This document shows positions 1 to 7,164 of a stretch of DNA of 18,961 bases, one piece after another. The position numbers and the translations under genes were made by a program. Position 1 is the stretch's first letter, and each line of letters opens with the position of its first letter. The DNA comes from Clostridiaceae bacterium (lineage in GTDB: Bacteria > Bacillota > Clostridia > Lachnospirales > Lachnospiraceae). Location of the stretch: positions 1 through 18,961 of the forward strand of contig JAGZXV010000108.1 of NCBI GenBank assembly GCA_018378255.1. Direction: 5' to 3'. Under the pieces are notes generated by a model that searched no databases, was not told the origin of the DNA, and saw only the letters and a list, made by a program, of their open reading frames with translations.

Positions 1-1
1 T

Positions 2-700
2 GTGAATGATGCAGCAAAAAAACTTTTATCAGATTATAGGATAACAGATGATGATTTGGATGATGTGATAAAGGAATTGGCGGATAAAATGGTTGCTGAG
101 GGTTATTTGGGCAAAAAGTACGGAAACAACATCCACATTACGGTAAAAGATGACAGGGCAGCGAAAGAGGAGAGAGATCAGGTTAATAAATTAATTGAAA
201 CTTATCTCGATGAACGCCATTTGGATGCGAGAATTGCGGCTGATCGAGTTACGGTTGAAGAGAGGCTGAAAAGGAAAGCGGAAGAATATAAGATCTCAGC
301 AGGAAAAATGTACGTTATTCATGAAATCAGAAATAAGAATGACAGACTGAGTGAAAAAGAAATGGCATCTATGGATATGGAAGATTTGATGTGGATGGCA
401 AAAGAAAATGGTGTCAATTTTGATGTGATGGAAGATATTTATGATGATTTTGATGATGATTGGTTTGATGACGACCGATATGATGACGACCGTTACGATG
501 ACGACCGATATGATGACGACCGTTACGATGACGATCGATATGATGACGACCGATATGATGACGACCGTTATGATGATGATCGATATGATGATGACCGCCA
601 TGATGACGACCGTTACGATGACGACCGATATGATGATGACCGTTACGATGACGACGACGATGATGACGACGACGATGATAATGATAGAGATGATGATTAA
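2..700 (+). CDS. RsgI-like anti-sigma factor, extracytoplasmic part with DDDRY repeats and poly-Asp tail (5' truncated by window edge)
   Basis: The visible 232 codons match the extracytoplasmic half of the full-length RsgI-like protein at 1403-2806. Residues 2-9 (NDAAKKLL) align with its residues 103-111, DDVIKELADKMVAEGYL aligns with its MVESLVDDLALQGYL, and the helical segment around 86-140 (EERLKRKAEEYKIS, MDMEDLMWMAKENG) aligns with its 191-244. The GTG at position 2 therefore falls inside a conserved domain and is almost certainly an internal valine. About 100 residues, including the expected cytoplasmic sigma-binding segment and membrane helix, should lie upstream of the window. From residue 142 the protein becomes Asp-rich, followed by twelve DDDR(Y/H) pentapeptides and a run of Asp to the stop. 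In this family the tail would lie outside the membrane. Known: RsgI proteins hold a sigma factor at the membrane and release it on an outside signal. Inferred: this copy does the same, probably with a sigma gene just upstream of the window. Confidence 0.8.
   Translation: MNDAAKKLLSDYRITDDDLDDVIKELADKMVAEGYLGKKYGNNIHITVKDDRAAKEERDQVNKLIETYLDERHLDARIAADRVTVEERLKRKAEEYKISAGKMYVIHEIRNKNDRLSEKEMASMDMEDLMWMAKENGVNFDVMEDIYDDFDDDWFDDDRYDDDRYDDDRYDDDRYDDDRYDDDRYDDDRYDDDRYDDDRHDDDRYDDDRYDDDRYDDDDDDDDDDDNDRDDD
467..646 (+). repeat. Coding minisatellite: 12 x 15 bp (DDDRY pentapeptide)
   Basis: Twelve consecutive in-frame 15-bp units encode DDDRY; unit 9 encodes DDDRH. The units differ at synonymous positions, and the Arg-Tyr codons tend to alternate between CGA-TAT and CGT-TAC: units 1-5 alternate strictly and units 10-12 again. 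This gives a 30-bp higher-order period and suggests growth by duplication of two-unit blocks. A non-repeating run of GAT/GAC codons follows to the stop. The array is coding and has no spacers, so it is not a CRISPR. Copy number could vary by slippage without changing the frame. Confidence 0.95.
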
Positions 701-720
701 TCGAAATAACTGAAATTGTT

Positions 721-748
721 TTGAAAGAGAAATGGCTTACCGTATTAA
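721..748 (+). promoter_or_regulatory. Possible sigma-A promoter for the sigma/anti-sigma pair
   Basis: TTGAAA at 721-726 and TATTAA at 743-748 are separated by 16 bp, about 70 bp upstream of the sigma-factor start. The -35 is good and the -10 is only fair. No terminator is visible between the preceding gene (stop at 700) and here, so read-through is also possible. An additional autoregulated ECF promoter in this gap could not be identified with confidence. Confidence 0.35.
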
Positions 749-818
749 AAAGGATTGTAAACTTCTGACTTTCCCATTATGATAGAACCAAAAGGGCAGG
801 AGAGGGGAATTTTAAAGT

Positions 819-1406
819 ATGATATTCTTCATGGTAGTGGGGGAAGAACCGCCATCAGGGTATGGGAATGGAAAAAAGATAGATGAAAGCCTGTTTAAGA
901 AGATTGGTCAGGGAGACAGAAACGCTTTAGAAGAACTGTATGTCCTGACTGAACGGGCAGTCTATGCCTATGTTTTTTCCATATTGAAAAACCCGGAAGA
1001 TACCCAGGATATTGTGCAGGATACCTATTTAAAAATACGCTCTGCTGCCCACCTGTACCAGCCGCAGGGAAAGCCTATGGCCTGGATGTTTACAATTGCC
1101 CGCAATTTAACTCATAATCATCTGAAAAAAAGCGGGAGGTCAGTTTATTTGGAGGATGGAGAGTTAGAAAACCGAAAGGATTTCTCCTATATAAACGACC
1201 CCACAGACCGGCTGATTTTAGAAGCTGCATTTAAACTTTTATCGGAAGAAGAACGCCAGATTCTCCTGCTTCATGCCCTGTCAGGCATGAAACATCATGA
1301 AATTGCAAAAGGGATGGGAGTACCTCTGTCTACCGTACTTTCACGTTATCAGCGTTCTCTTAAAAAATTGAGGAAGTATATATCAGGACAGGAGGGTGGC
1401 AAATGA
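819..1406 (+). CDS. ECF-type RNA polymerase sigma factor (sigma-70 family)
   Basis: At 195 residues this has the size and layout of an extracytoplasmic-function sigma factor. Region 2 spans roughly residues 36-104 (NPEDTQDIVQDTYLKI for core binding, then PMAWMFTIARNLTHNHLKK for -10 recognition). Region 4 spans roughly 134-188 (LLSEEERQILLLHALSGMKH, then the helix-turn-helix EIAKGMGVPLSTVLSRYQRSLKKLRKYI for the -35). Region 3 is absent, as usual for the class. The ATG at 819 is preceded by a purine-rich AGGAGAGGGG at 799-808. A second ATG at 831 is possible but lacks a better site. The stop overlaps the anti-sigma start (ATGA, 1403-1406), a strong sign of translational coupling and of a cognate pair. 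Inferred: it directs a regulon answering an envelope signal sensed by the next gene's product. The target promoters are unknown. Confidence 0.93.
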   Translation: MIFFMVVGEEPPSGYGNGKKIDESLFKKIGQGDRNALEELYVLTERAVYAYVFSILKNPEDTQDIVQDTYLKIRSAAHLYQPQGKPMAWMFTIARNLTHNHLKKSGRSVYLEDGELENRKDFSYINDPTDRLILEAAFKLLSEEERQILLLHALSGMKHHEIAKGMGVPLSTVLSRYQRSLKKLRKYISGQEGGK

Positions 1407-2806
1407 ACAGAGAAATAGAGAATTCATTAAAACGTTCCATGGAACAGCTTCCCCATCCGTCCTTTGAAAAAATAGCGGGTACTCCTGTTGTCAGGATGAA
1501 GGAGCATGATGAGATAACGAGACAGGATAAGAACAGGGTGTATTGGCATTCAGGAAGTCTGGCTCTGGCCTGCGCCTGTCTGCTGCTCCTGATTGGAACC
1601 GGCTGGTTTGCAAATTTTAGAATGGTATACAGTATTGTCAATGTGGATGTAAATCCTAGTCTGGAAATTATGGTCAACCGGAGAGACAGAGTTTTATCTG
1701 TTAAAGCGAATAATGAGGAGGCCAGGGAGTTATTAGAGGGACGAAATTACAGAGGATGGGATATTACGGAAATGGTTGAAAGCCTTGTGGATGATCTTGC
1801 TCTTCAGGGGTATTTGACAGATGAAAGGAATGTTATCCTTTTGTCGGTCAACAGTAAGAGCGGTAAGGCATACAATGGGCTGCAGTCGGCGCTGCCTGAG
1901 GCGGTTTCCGGGGCTTTAGCCGACTATGGGATCATTCCCAGGCTTTTCATACAGAAGCTGAATGTGGATAAAGAGGCGGAAAAACAAGCCGAACAGTATC
2001 ATATTTCTTTGGGAAGGCAGCAGCTTATTAACCTCATGATGAAACAGAATCCTTCGCTGAAGGAAGGAGATCTTGCTTCCATGAAGGTTGAGGAACTGAT
2101 TAAATTGGCTGAAAAACACGGTATGATACTTGATGGAATTGAAGTTTGGCATGAAGAAAAAAGCAAGACGCCAGAACAGGAAACAAAAGCGCCTGATACG
2201 GGAAAGCAGCCTGCAGACAAACTTGAATCCAACAAAATGATGGCGCCTTCAACGCCTGCTGCAGCTCCGGCGGCAGTACCACCGGCGCATATTAGAGACG
2301 ATGATGATTTAGACGAAGATTCGGATGACGGAGAGTTCGACGACGATGACGCCAATGATGATGATTCAGATGACGATGATTTGGATGGTAAGACCGGGAT
2401 AAAGAAGGAAACAGGAGATGATGACGACGAGGCCGATGAACATTCAGAACGTGAAGAGATAGAGTTGGATGATGATAAAGATGACGATGACGAGGCCGGC
2501 AGACCGGATAGGCCGGACGATGATGATTCGGATGATCACAGACAGCCGGATTCTGATGATGGGGAACCGGATGAACGGGATTCGGAAAACCCAGATAAGG
2601 GTTCAGGCGACGACGATGATTTGCACGAGAATAGAGATTCCGGCAATTTGAAAGATTCTGATTCCAATGACTCCGATTCTGGTGACTCGGATGATTTGGA
2701 TGAAGAAGATTCCGATAATGATTCGGATGATGATGATTCGGATGACGATGATTCGGATTCCGGTGATGATGGCGATTCCGGCAGTGATCATGATGATGAT
2801 GATTGA
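1403..2806 (+). CDS. RsgI-like transmembrane anti-sigma factor with Ser/Asp-rich acidic tail
   Basis: This 467-residue single-pass protein begins in the ATGA overlap with the sigma gene, behind GGAGGG at 1391-1396. Residues 1-50 form a polar cytoplasmic segment that should bind the sigma factor. Residues 51-70 are the only membrane helix. Outside follows YSIVNVDVNPSLEIMVN (76-92), typical of the RsgI extracytoplasmic domain. In characterised RsgI proteins the Asn-Pro bond in this motif is cut autocatalytically; here it is N84-P85. The conserved alpha/beta part runs to about 185 and a helical part to about 250. A Lys/Pro/Ala-rich linker (251-297) leads to an acidic tail (299-467) built mainly of D, E, S and G. 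The N-terminus does not obviously resemble the RsgI_N domain, so sigma binding may differ from the SigI/RsgI prototype. Inferred: the tail senses cations, cationic peptides or the cell wall. It lacks a recognisable carbohydrate-binding module such as cellulosomal RsgI proteins carry. Confidence 0.88.
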   Translation: MNREIENSLKRSMEQLPHPSFEKIAGTPVVRMKEHDEITRQDKNRVYWHSGSLALACACLLLLIGTGWFANFRMVYSIVNVDVNPSLEIMVNRRDRVLSVKANNEEARELLEGRNYRGWDITEMVESLVDDLALQGYLTDERNVILLSVNSKSGKAYNGLQSALPEAVSGALADYGIIPRLFIQKLNVDKEAEKQAEQYHISLGRQQLINLMMKQNPSLKEGDLASMKVEELIKLAEKHGMILDGIEVWHEEKSKTPEQETKAPDTGKQPADKLESNKMMAPSTPAAAPAAVPPAHIRDDDDLDEDSDDGEFDDDDANDDDSDDDDLDGKTGIKKETGDDDDEADEHSEREEIELDDDKDDDDEAGRPDRPDDDDSDDHRQPDSDDGEPDERDSENPDKGSGDDDDLHENRDSGNLKDSDSNDSDSGDSDDLDEEDSDNDSDDDDSDDDDSDSGDDGDSGSDHDDDD

Positions 2807-2853
2807 TGGATGACGTTTTGATATTTAATATTTACCGCAAGGAGATGATAGTT

Positions 2854-2904
2854 ATGAAAAATATCATGATACCGGACAATAAGAGGAGGGTGACTATAAT
2901 TTAG
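2854..2904 (+). CDS. Possible 16-residue small ORF between anti-sigma and methyltransferase genes
   Basis: AAGGAG at 2839-2844 lies 9 nt before an ATG that opens a 16-codon frame (MKNIMIPDNKRRVTII) ending in TAG at 2902-2904. The spacing is ideal and the signal is stronger than those of several real genes in the window. It sits in the 125-bp gap before the methyltransferase, whose own AGGAGG (2917-2922) follows directly. It could be a translated leader, a small basic peptide or the surviving 5' end of a decayed gene. No family was recognised, and the short length means the frame could be chance. Confidence 0.28.
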   Translation: MKNIMIPDNKRRVTII

Positions 2905-2931
2905 CCCTTTTGAACCAGGAGGATATACAGA

Positions 2932-3762
2932 ATGATCAGCGAATTAAGCAGTTATTTGAATAAGCCCCAACTTTATGCCCCGAGCACGGGAAAATTCTGG
3001 GATGATGAGCATATTTCACAGGAAATGCTGGCAGCACATCTGAATCCGCGTTTTGATGGTGCAACCCGCAGACATGAATTTATTGATAGATCAGTCAAGT
3101 GGATTTCCAAAATCACGCCGCCGTCCCAATATAAAACGTTACTCGATTTAGGCTGCGGCCCCGGCTTATATGCAGAGCGGTTTTATAATGCCGGATATTC
3201 TGTGACTGGAGTGGATTTTTCAAAGCGTTCCATTGAATATGCAAGAGGGCAGGCGAAGCTTAATAACAGTTTAATTGAATATCATTATCAGAATTATCTG
3301 ACCATTGATTATACGGAACAATTTGATGTTATAACAATGATTTATTGTGATTATGCTGTACTGCCGCTGACAGACAGGCTTTTTTTGCTGAAAAAGATCT
3401 ATCAGGCACTAAAACCCAACGGCAAGTTTATTTTTGATGTGTTTACGCCGCGTATGAGGCATGAGGAAAACCGTTCCTGGCAATGCTGTAAAAACGGCGG
3501 TTTTTGGTGTGAAAAGCCGCATATTTGCTTTGAATCGGTTTACCAATATGATGATGAAGATGCGACCGAACTCCGCCAATGCGTTGTGCTGACGGATAAA
3601 GCCATAAATTGCTATAATATATGGGATCATTTTTTTACTAAAGAGAAACTGCTGTCGGAGGTACAGAATTCAGGTTTTAAGGATTTTAAATTCTACGGTG
3701 ACGTGGCGGGAGGGGTATTCACAGATACCGGTGAAACTATCTGCGGGGTTTTTACTAAATAG
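2932..3762 (+). CDS. Class I SAM-dependent methyltransferase
   Basis: The 276-residue product has the Rossmann-fold methyltransferase signatures. Motif I is LLDLGCGPGLYAERF at about 70-84 and binds the methionine part of SAM. The acidic end of strand 2 is VTGVDFSKRSIEYAR at 91-105. Motif IV is FDVITMIYCDYAVLP at about 131-145, and the segment LKPNGKFIFDVFTP at 160-173 is typical of the Methyltransf_25/11-like group. The C-terminal 100 residues form an extra beta-rich part (WQCCKNGGFWCEKPH, then a strand-rich region) seen in small-molecule methyltransferases. The substrate cannot be told. The start has AGGAGG 9 nt upstream. No terminator is seen between the anti-sigma gene and this one, so they may be co-transcribed, but a functional link is not shown. 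A strong terminator follows at 3853-3895. Confidence 0.9.
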   Translation: MISELSSYLNKPQLYAPSTGKFWDDEHISQEMLAAHLNPRFDGATRRHEFIDRSVKWISKITPPSQYKTLLDLGCGPGLYAERFYNAGYSVTGVDFSKRSIEYARGQAKLNNSLIEYHYQNYLTIDYTEQFDVITMIYCDYAVLPLTDRLFLLKKIYQALKPNGKFIFDVFTPRMRHEENRSWQCCKNGGFWCEKPHICFESVYQYDDEDATELRQCVVLTDKAINCYNIWDHFFTKEKLLSEVQNSGFKDFKFYGDVAGGVFTDTGETICGVFTK

Positions 3763-4067
3763 GGAGTTGGTAGATATTTTATAATAGGTCTGTCTGAAAT
3801 CAATGCTTACAGATGGATGAATATATAATAATTTCATACGTTTACATGGGTTAGGCTGTCTATGATACAAAAGGTTTCATAGACGGCCTGTTTTTAGATG
3901 GTGTTCTATGAAAAAAGCGGGTGGATATCAGGTGGAATGAGAAAATTAAGCTGTTAGAAGGTGCAGGGGTTATAATAGTTGATATTTTATAGTTTAGCTA
4001 TATGCAGAATCGGATTTATAGGGTAGAATATTGATGAAAATAGAAAATGAGAGAGGTGCAGCTTGAT
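3763..4067. other. Intergenic region of about 305 bp
   Basis: Apart from the terminator at 3853-3895 no gene is supported here. A perfect -10-like TATAAT is at 3971-3976 without a matching -35. A TTGATA at 3979-3984 has only a poor -10 partner. A short open frame beginning with GTG at 3921 and ending at 3992 encodes about 23 residues but has no ribosome binding site, so it is not called. The promoter of the following gene must lie here but cannot be placed with confidence. Confidence 0.6.
3853..3895 (+). terminator. Rho-independent terminator after the methyltransferase gene
   Basis: A 13-bp stem (AGGCTGTCTATGA at 3853-3865 paired with TCATAGACGGCCT at 3877-3889, including one G-T wobble) closes an 11-nt loop. 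It is followed by G and five T at 3891-3895. It ends the transcript carrying the sigma, anti-sigma and methyltransferase genes. Confidence 0.9.
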
Positions 4068-4403
4068 ATGGAACCATTTTCCAACTGTAAAATAGAAATT
4101 TTTATACCTGAATCCCATCTAAAGGAACTGATAAAGGCCCTGCAGAGTGTGGATGCAGGCCATATTGGGAAGTATGACAGCTGTATGTCATACAGTCCTG
4201 TGACTGGATGCTGGAGACCTTTAGAGGGCAGCAGTCCATATATAGGAAGCTGCGGCACCGTCAGTACGGAACCGGAATTAAAGGTGGAGGTCACTTGCCG
4301 GACTGAGAGGCTGAACGAAACAATGGCAGCCATAAAGGAAATCCATCCTTATGAAGAACCGGTCATCAATGTGATTCCGTTATACAGGACGGGGTTAGAG
4401 TGA
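4068..4403 (+). CDS. Stand-alone YqfO/NIF3-type PII-like domain protein (COG3323-like)
   Basis: The 111-residue product corresponds to the PII/CutA-like insert domain that in YqfO sits inside the NIF3 fold. NCKIEIFIPESHLKELIKAL starts the first strand and helix, then come the conserved GHIGKYD (31-37), RPLEGSSPYIG (50-60) and the signature HPYEEP (93-98). The protein is the domain alone, with none of the metal-binding NIF3 halves. Proteins of this type are predicted to form small ferredoxin-like oligomers; the cellular role is not established. I chose ATG 4068 because AGAGAGG at 4050-4056 precedes it by 11 nt. An in-frame ATG at 4047 would add seven residues (MREVQLD) but has no ribosome binding site and lies upstream of the family's usual start. 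The neighbours give no functional clue. Confidence 0.85.
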   Translation: MEPFSNCKIEIFIPESHLKELIKALQSVDAGHIGKYDSCMSYSPVTGCWRPLEGSSPYIGSCGTVSTEPELKVEVTCRTERLNETMAAIKEIHPYEEPVINVIPLYRTGLE

Positions 4404-4434
4404 AAAAGAATCCCGATGGCTTATTTTTACACTC

Positions 4435-4461
4435 CAAATTTGTGCCGGAACCACAAATTTG
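4435..4461. repeat. Perfect inverted repeat in the gap after the YqfO-like gene
   Basis: CAAATTTGTG (4435-4444) and CACAAATTTG (4452-4461) are perfect 10-bp arms around a 7-nt loop. No T-tract follows on either strand within the expected distance, so it is not a simple terminator. Nearby are a 10-bp palindrome GGCGCGCGCC (4489-4498) and an 8-bp match, GCCGGAAC (4444-4451) with GTTCCGGC (4512-4519), that would enclose both. The function is unknown. Confidence 0.7.
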
Positions 4462-4588
4462 AATTACGGCTGAGAAGTTGAAATTCCTGGCGCGCGCCTG
4501 TGCAAAAAAATGTTCCGGCGTGTGGAATTAGAATAAATGTTCTTTTTGGAGATAGGGGAATCATTGATAAAAAGAAAGGAATTGATAA

Positions 4589-4918
4589 ATGAAAGCAGTG
4601 AAAGATATGTGGACATACCTGTTATTTATTGTAATGGATTTTTATCTGGTTCCGGGACTGATAAAGGATACGGGAACCGCTATTTTAATACTTCTGGTTG
4701 TGATACCGTTTTTATGCTTTTTATGTTCGGTATTATATGGAGCAAAACATTCATTTCATTGGCAGTATTGTGTTATTATTGCGGTGATTTTTATACCTGC
4801 TATATTCCTATATTATAATTCCAGCGCTTGGGTGTACAGTATTGGATATGGAGTGATTGCTCTGACAGGAAATTTAATTGGAATGATATTTTATAAATTG
4901 CGTGGAGAAAAAACATGA
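4589..4918 (+). CDS. Small integral membrane protein of unknown function, four predicted helices
   Basis: I do not recognise the family. The 109 residues contain four hydrophobic stretches suited to membrane spans: about 9-25, 29-50, 58-76 and 81-102. Short polar ends (MKAVKDMW and KLRGEKT) flank them. The start has AAAGG about 9 nt upstream, within AAAGAAAGGAATTGATAA. The last four bases (ATGA, 4915-4918) overlap the start of the next gene, a lipoprotein, so the two are probably translated together and may act at the same site in the membrane. An overlapping frame at 4537-4818 has no ribosome binding site and less consistent hydrophobicity, and is taken as a shadow. Confidence 0.75.
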   Translation: MKAVKDMWTYLLFIVMDFYLVPGLIKDTGTAILILLVVIPFLCFLCSVLYGAKHSFHWQYCVIIAVIFIPAIFLYYNSSAWVYSIGYGVIALTGNLIGMIFYKLRGEKT

Positions 4919-5547
4919 AAAAAATAATAAAAAGTATCTCAATAATTGCTGTTATTTCAGCTCTTCTCACTCTTATTTCCTGCAGCAGCGCGCCCGGCAA
5001 ACCGGCCCTGTATATTGAAAAAGCGGTACTTTCACAGCAGGAGGAAAAAATTGTCCAATTGCTTGGCGCTGACAGCGGAGCATGCATTTACGATTTTGTT
5101 TTAGATGATAAGGTAAAAAGTATTCAAATCAATACATATCAATTGAAAGACGGCAAATGGGAGCTGATTTCAGGCGGGGGCGGGCAGCAGTTTTCTGACA
5201 CAAAAGGCAGGCTGGCCCTCAGTTTTGAGAATATCAGTGAAGGGCTGAGAATAGCAGTACAAAGTGAAAATGAAAGCGGATCAACAGAATATTCCACTGA
5301 TCCATTAGAACAGAATAGCGGAATGGGGCGTGCAACGTCGATGCTGAATGATTTAAAAGAAATCAATTATGATCAGGAGATCCCTTTAGTTATACAAATT
5401 ATGACATCTAAAAGTTCAATCTATTCCCTTGATGTGGACTATTTTTTTGAGCCCGGACAATACGAGGAATATGGTTATGAATCCGTTTATGCGGTTACAA
5501 TCCGATTTAGCCAAAAAACAGTCAGTGAATTGGACCGGACAGCGTGA
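4915..5547 (+). CDS. Putative lipoprotein of unknown function
   Basis: The 210-residue product starts with a lysine-rich n-region and a hydrophobic core (residues 8-21), ending in a lipobox LISC with the lipidated Cys at 23. It should be anchored to the outer face of the cytoplasmic membrane. The mature part has a strand-rich segment (YDFVLDDKVKSIQINTYQL, then KDGKWELISGGGG) resembling surface or secreted beta-sandwich modules, and a C-terminal half without recognisable motifs. No family was identified. It overlaps the membrane-protein gene by 4 bp and has GTGGAG about 6 nt upstream, so the two form a probable two-gene unit. Confidence 0.8.
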   Translation: MKKIIKSISIIAVISALLTLISCSSAPGKPALYIEKAVLSQQEEKIVQLLGADSGACIYDFVLDDKVKSIQINTYQLKDGKWELISGGGGQQFSDTKGRLALSFENISEGLRIAVQSENESGSTEYSTDPLEQNSGMGRATSMLNDLKEINYDQEIPLVIQIMTSKSSIYSLDVDYFFEPGQYEEYGYESVYAVTIRFSQKTVSELDRTA

Positions 5548-5715
5548 TTTTTCGTGGGACGTCTTGTGAAAAAGAAGTATCCATAATGTAAGCATTTTTA
5601 AGAAATGGTTTACTATTATTATTCTCTCCTTTTTACTATAATATCTATAAACAGGTAAATACTTACAGGGGTCAGCTCTTATGATCTTTTTTGTTCCGGC
5701 GGGGAGGATAATAAT

Positions 5716-7164
5716 ATGAAGAAATATTTTATATTGATGATACTGACTGTTATAGGCATTCTGGTTATTTCCGGCTGTTCCGGGGAGTTAGAAACAGGAG
5801 GAGAAACGACGATAGAGAGTGCGTTAGAAACGGACGGGAAGGCAGAAGGCCGGGAAAGAGAAAATGGTGAGGCTGTGGAGGGAGAACAGGAAAAGGAAAA
5901 ACAGGAGAATATAAAACAGGAGAATGAAGAAACGGAAAAAACGGCGGAACAGCCTCTGGTAAAGATCGTTTCGGACGGTGAATCGTTTATTCCGGTGGAA
6001 AATCTAACTTCTACAGAGACTGTACAGATAGATGAGGCCGGCAGGGAACAGACCGTTTTTGGATGCGGGAGATGGCTGCGGCCTGAGGAAGTGACGGGAA
6101 TGCCCCAGGTTCCATATGTACAGGATATGAAATTGGAAACCAATTTTCCTATATTGCGGATTATTTATGGTTTTTATGATGTGAATTGTGAAATGATGGG
6201 ACAAGGAAAGCGGGAGGCAAAACAGCTGGACGAGATCATTTTTCCTCAGCAAGAAGCATCTTATTATGTAGAATTGGATCTTACCTGGGAAACTGAGGGC
6301 GGGGAAACGGGCTGTCAGTATTTCTTTAAAGTGATTTCTGAGGGGCATTCTCCAATGCTTACGGTTTCCTATGATAAGGATGGTACGGTGATTAATATCC
6401 CTTCAGGCAAAGGAAAAGGGGCATTTAAGGAGCTGGTACAGGAAAGCAGCCTGCAGTATATTCCAATAGGAACCTTGCTGGATCTGAATTTTCCTGATGG
6501 AGACACACCTGTCTCTGTTAATTTAACCGATATGATACTGGATGAAAGCGGAAATCCCAGGTTTCCGGATGCGGAAGATAAAGTCAGCGTCTTACGGGCA
6601 GATACGGACGGATATTCTGCGTATATTGATTCAAACTTAAATGCCATGTACTACAATTATCCAGAAGCATATCAGCCAGCCGGAATTATACGCGGTTTTT
6701 TGGCAGAGTGCCGTTTTGAAGATGGAAGGACGGAAACTTACGCAGCTGCATTTAAGACGGATGCGGCCTTTGGCCTTGGCTCAGAACCTTCAGCTGCTTA
6801 TCTGATGCTGATGTGTGGTACGGGAATCGATGTGTATGCCGATGGCCGTCCTCAAATGAGTGATGAGGGATTGGAGCTAATCTTTACCATGTACAGCAAC
6901 AGTGCTGATGATTTTTTATATGGTGAACAGCCGCTGCTCCAGCGTTTTGAAGGTCCTGAATTAATAGAAATCCCTCTTCTCGAAGGAATCGGCTGGAATG
7001 ATATGGCCTATACTCTGAATGGGAAAAAGAGTGCTGAAGTCAAGGTGAATCTGGAACAGATCTATGGCTCTCTTCGACCAGGGTATTACCGTTTTTCAAA
7101 AGTTCTCACCAATATTAAAAATGGACAGACACAGACGGTTTCTGCTGATTTTGTAATAAATTAA
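5716..7164 (+). CDS. Putative lipoprotein with C-terminal bacterial Ig-like domain
   Basis: The 482-residue product has a signal peptide with lipobox ISGC (Cys 21), then a low-complexity Glu/Lys/Gln-rich linker (about residues 24-78) that would hold the folded part away from the membrane. The central region (about 95-385) has no family that I recognise. The last 95 residues (IFTMYSNSADDFLYGEQPLL, then LNGKKSAEVKVNLEQIYGSL and RPGYYRFSK) look like the Ig-like Big_14 type seen in Clostridia, with the usual 'L-x-P-G-x-Y-R' turn. The start has GGGGAGG about 9 nt upstream (5700-5707). The 168-bp gap before it contains a TATAAT at 5637-5642 without a good -35. It may have a role in signalling or envelope maintenance; no enzymatic motif is visible. 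Confidence 0.82.
   Translation: MKKYFILMILTVIGILVISGCSGELETGGETTIESALETDGKAEGRERENGEAVEGEQEKEKQENIKQENEETEKTAEQPLVKIVSDGESFIPVENLTSTETVQIDEAGREQTVFGCGRWLRPEEVTGMPQVPYVQDMKLETNFPILRIIYGFYDVNCEMMGQGKREAKQLDEIIFPQQEASYYVELDLTWETEGGETGCQYFFKVISEGHSPMLTVSYDKDGTVINIPSGKGKGAFKELVQESSLQYIPIGTLLDLNFPDGDTPVSVNLTDMILDESGNPRFPDAEDKVSVLRADTDGYSAYIDSNLNAMYYNYPEAYQPAGIIRGFLAECRFEDGRTETYAAAFKTDAAFGLGSEPSAAYLMLMCGTGIDVYADGRPQMSDEGLELIFTMYSNSADDFLYGEQPLLQRFEGPELIEIPLLEGIGWNDMAYTLNGKKSAEVKVNLEQIYGSLRPGYYRFSKVLTNIKNGQTQTVSADFVIN

Noticed and set aside
2..4. GTG at position 2 as the start codon of the first gene
   Set aside because: It falls inside a domain that aligns with residues from about 102 onward of the paralog, so the gene begins upstream of the window.
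296..601. Minus-strand ORF opposite the DDDRY array, and similar + strand frame-shifted Met/Thr-rich frames at 441-713
   Set aside because: They are shadows of the GAT/GAC repeat, giving Ile/Val- or Met/Thr-rich nonsense peptides without ribosome binding sites.
467..646. Repeat array as a CRISPR
   Set aside because: Units are 15 bp, contiguous, in frame and without spacers; it is a coding minisatellite.
1999..2791. Ser-rich and Ile-rich minus-strand ORFs opposite the acidic tail
   Set aside because: They arise from the reverse complement of Asp/Ser codons and carry no start signals or recognisable domains.
3921..3992. Short GTG-started frame with a protein-like ending (GAGVIIVDIL)
   Set aside because: Only 23 codons, no ribosome binding site and no recognisable family.
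4537..4818. 93-residue + strand ORF overlapping the membrane-protein gene
   Set aside because: It has no ribosome binding site, and the 4589-4918 frame has consistent membrane helices and a coupled downstream gene.
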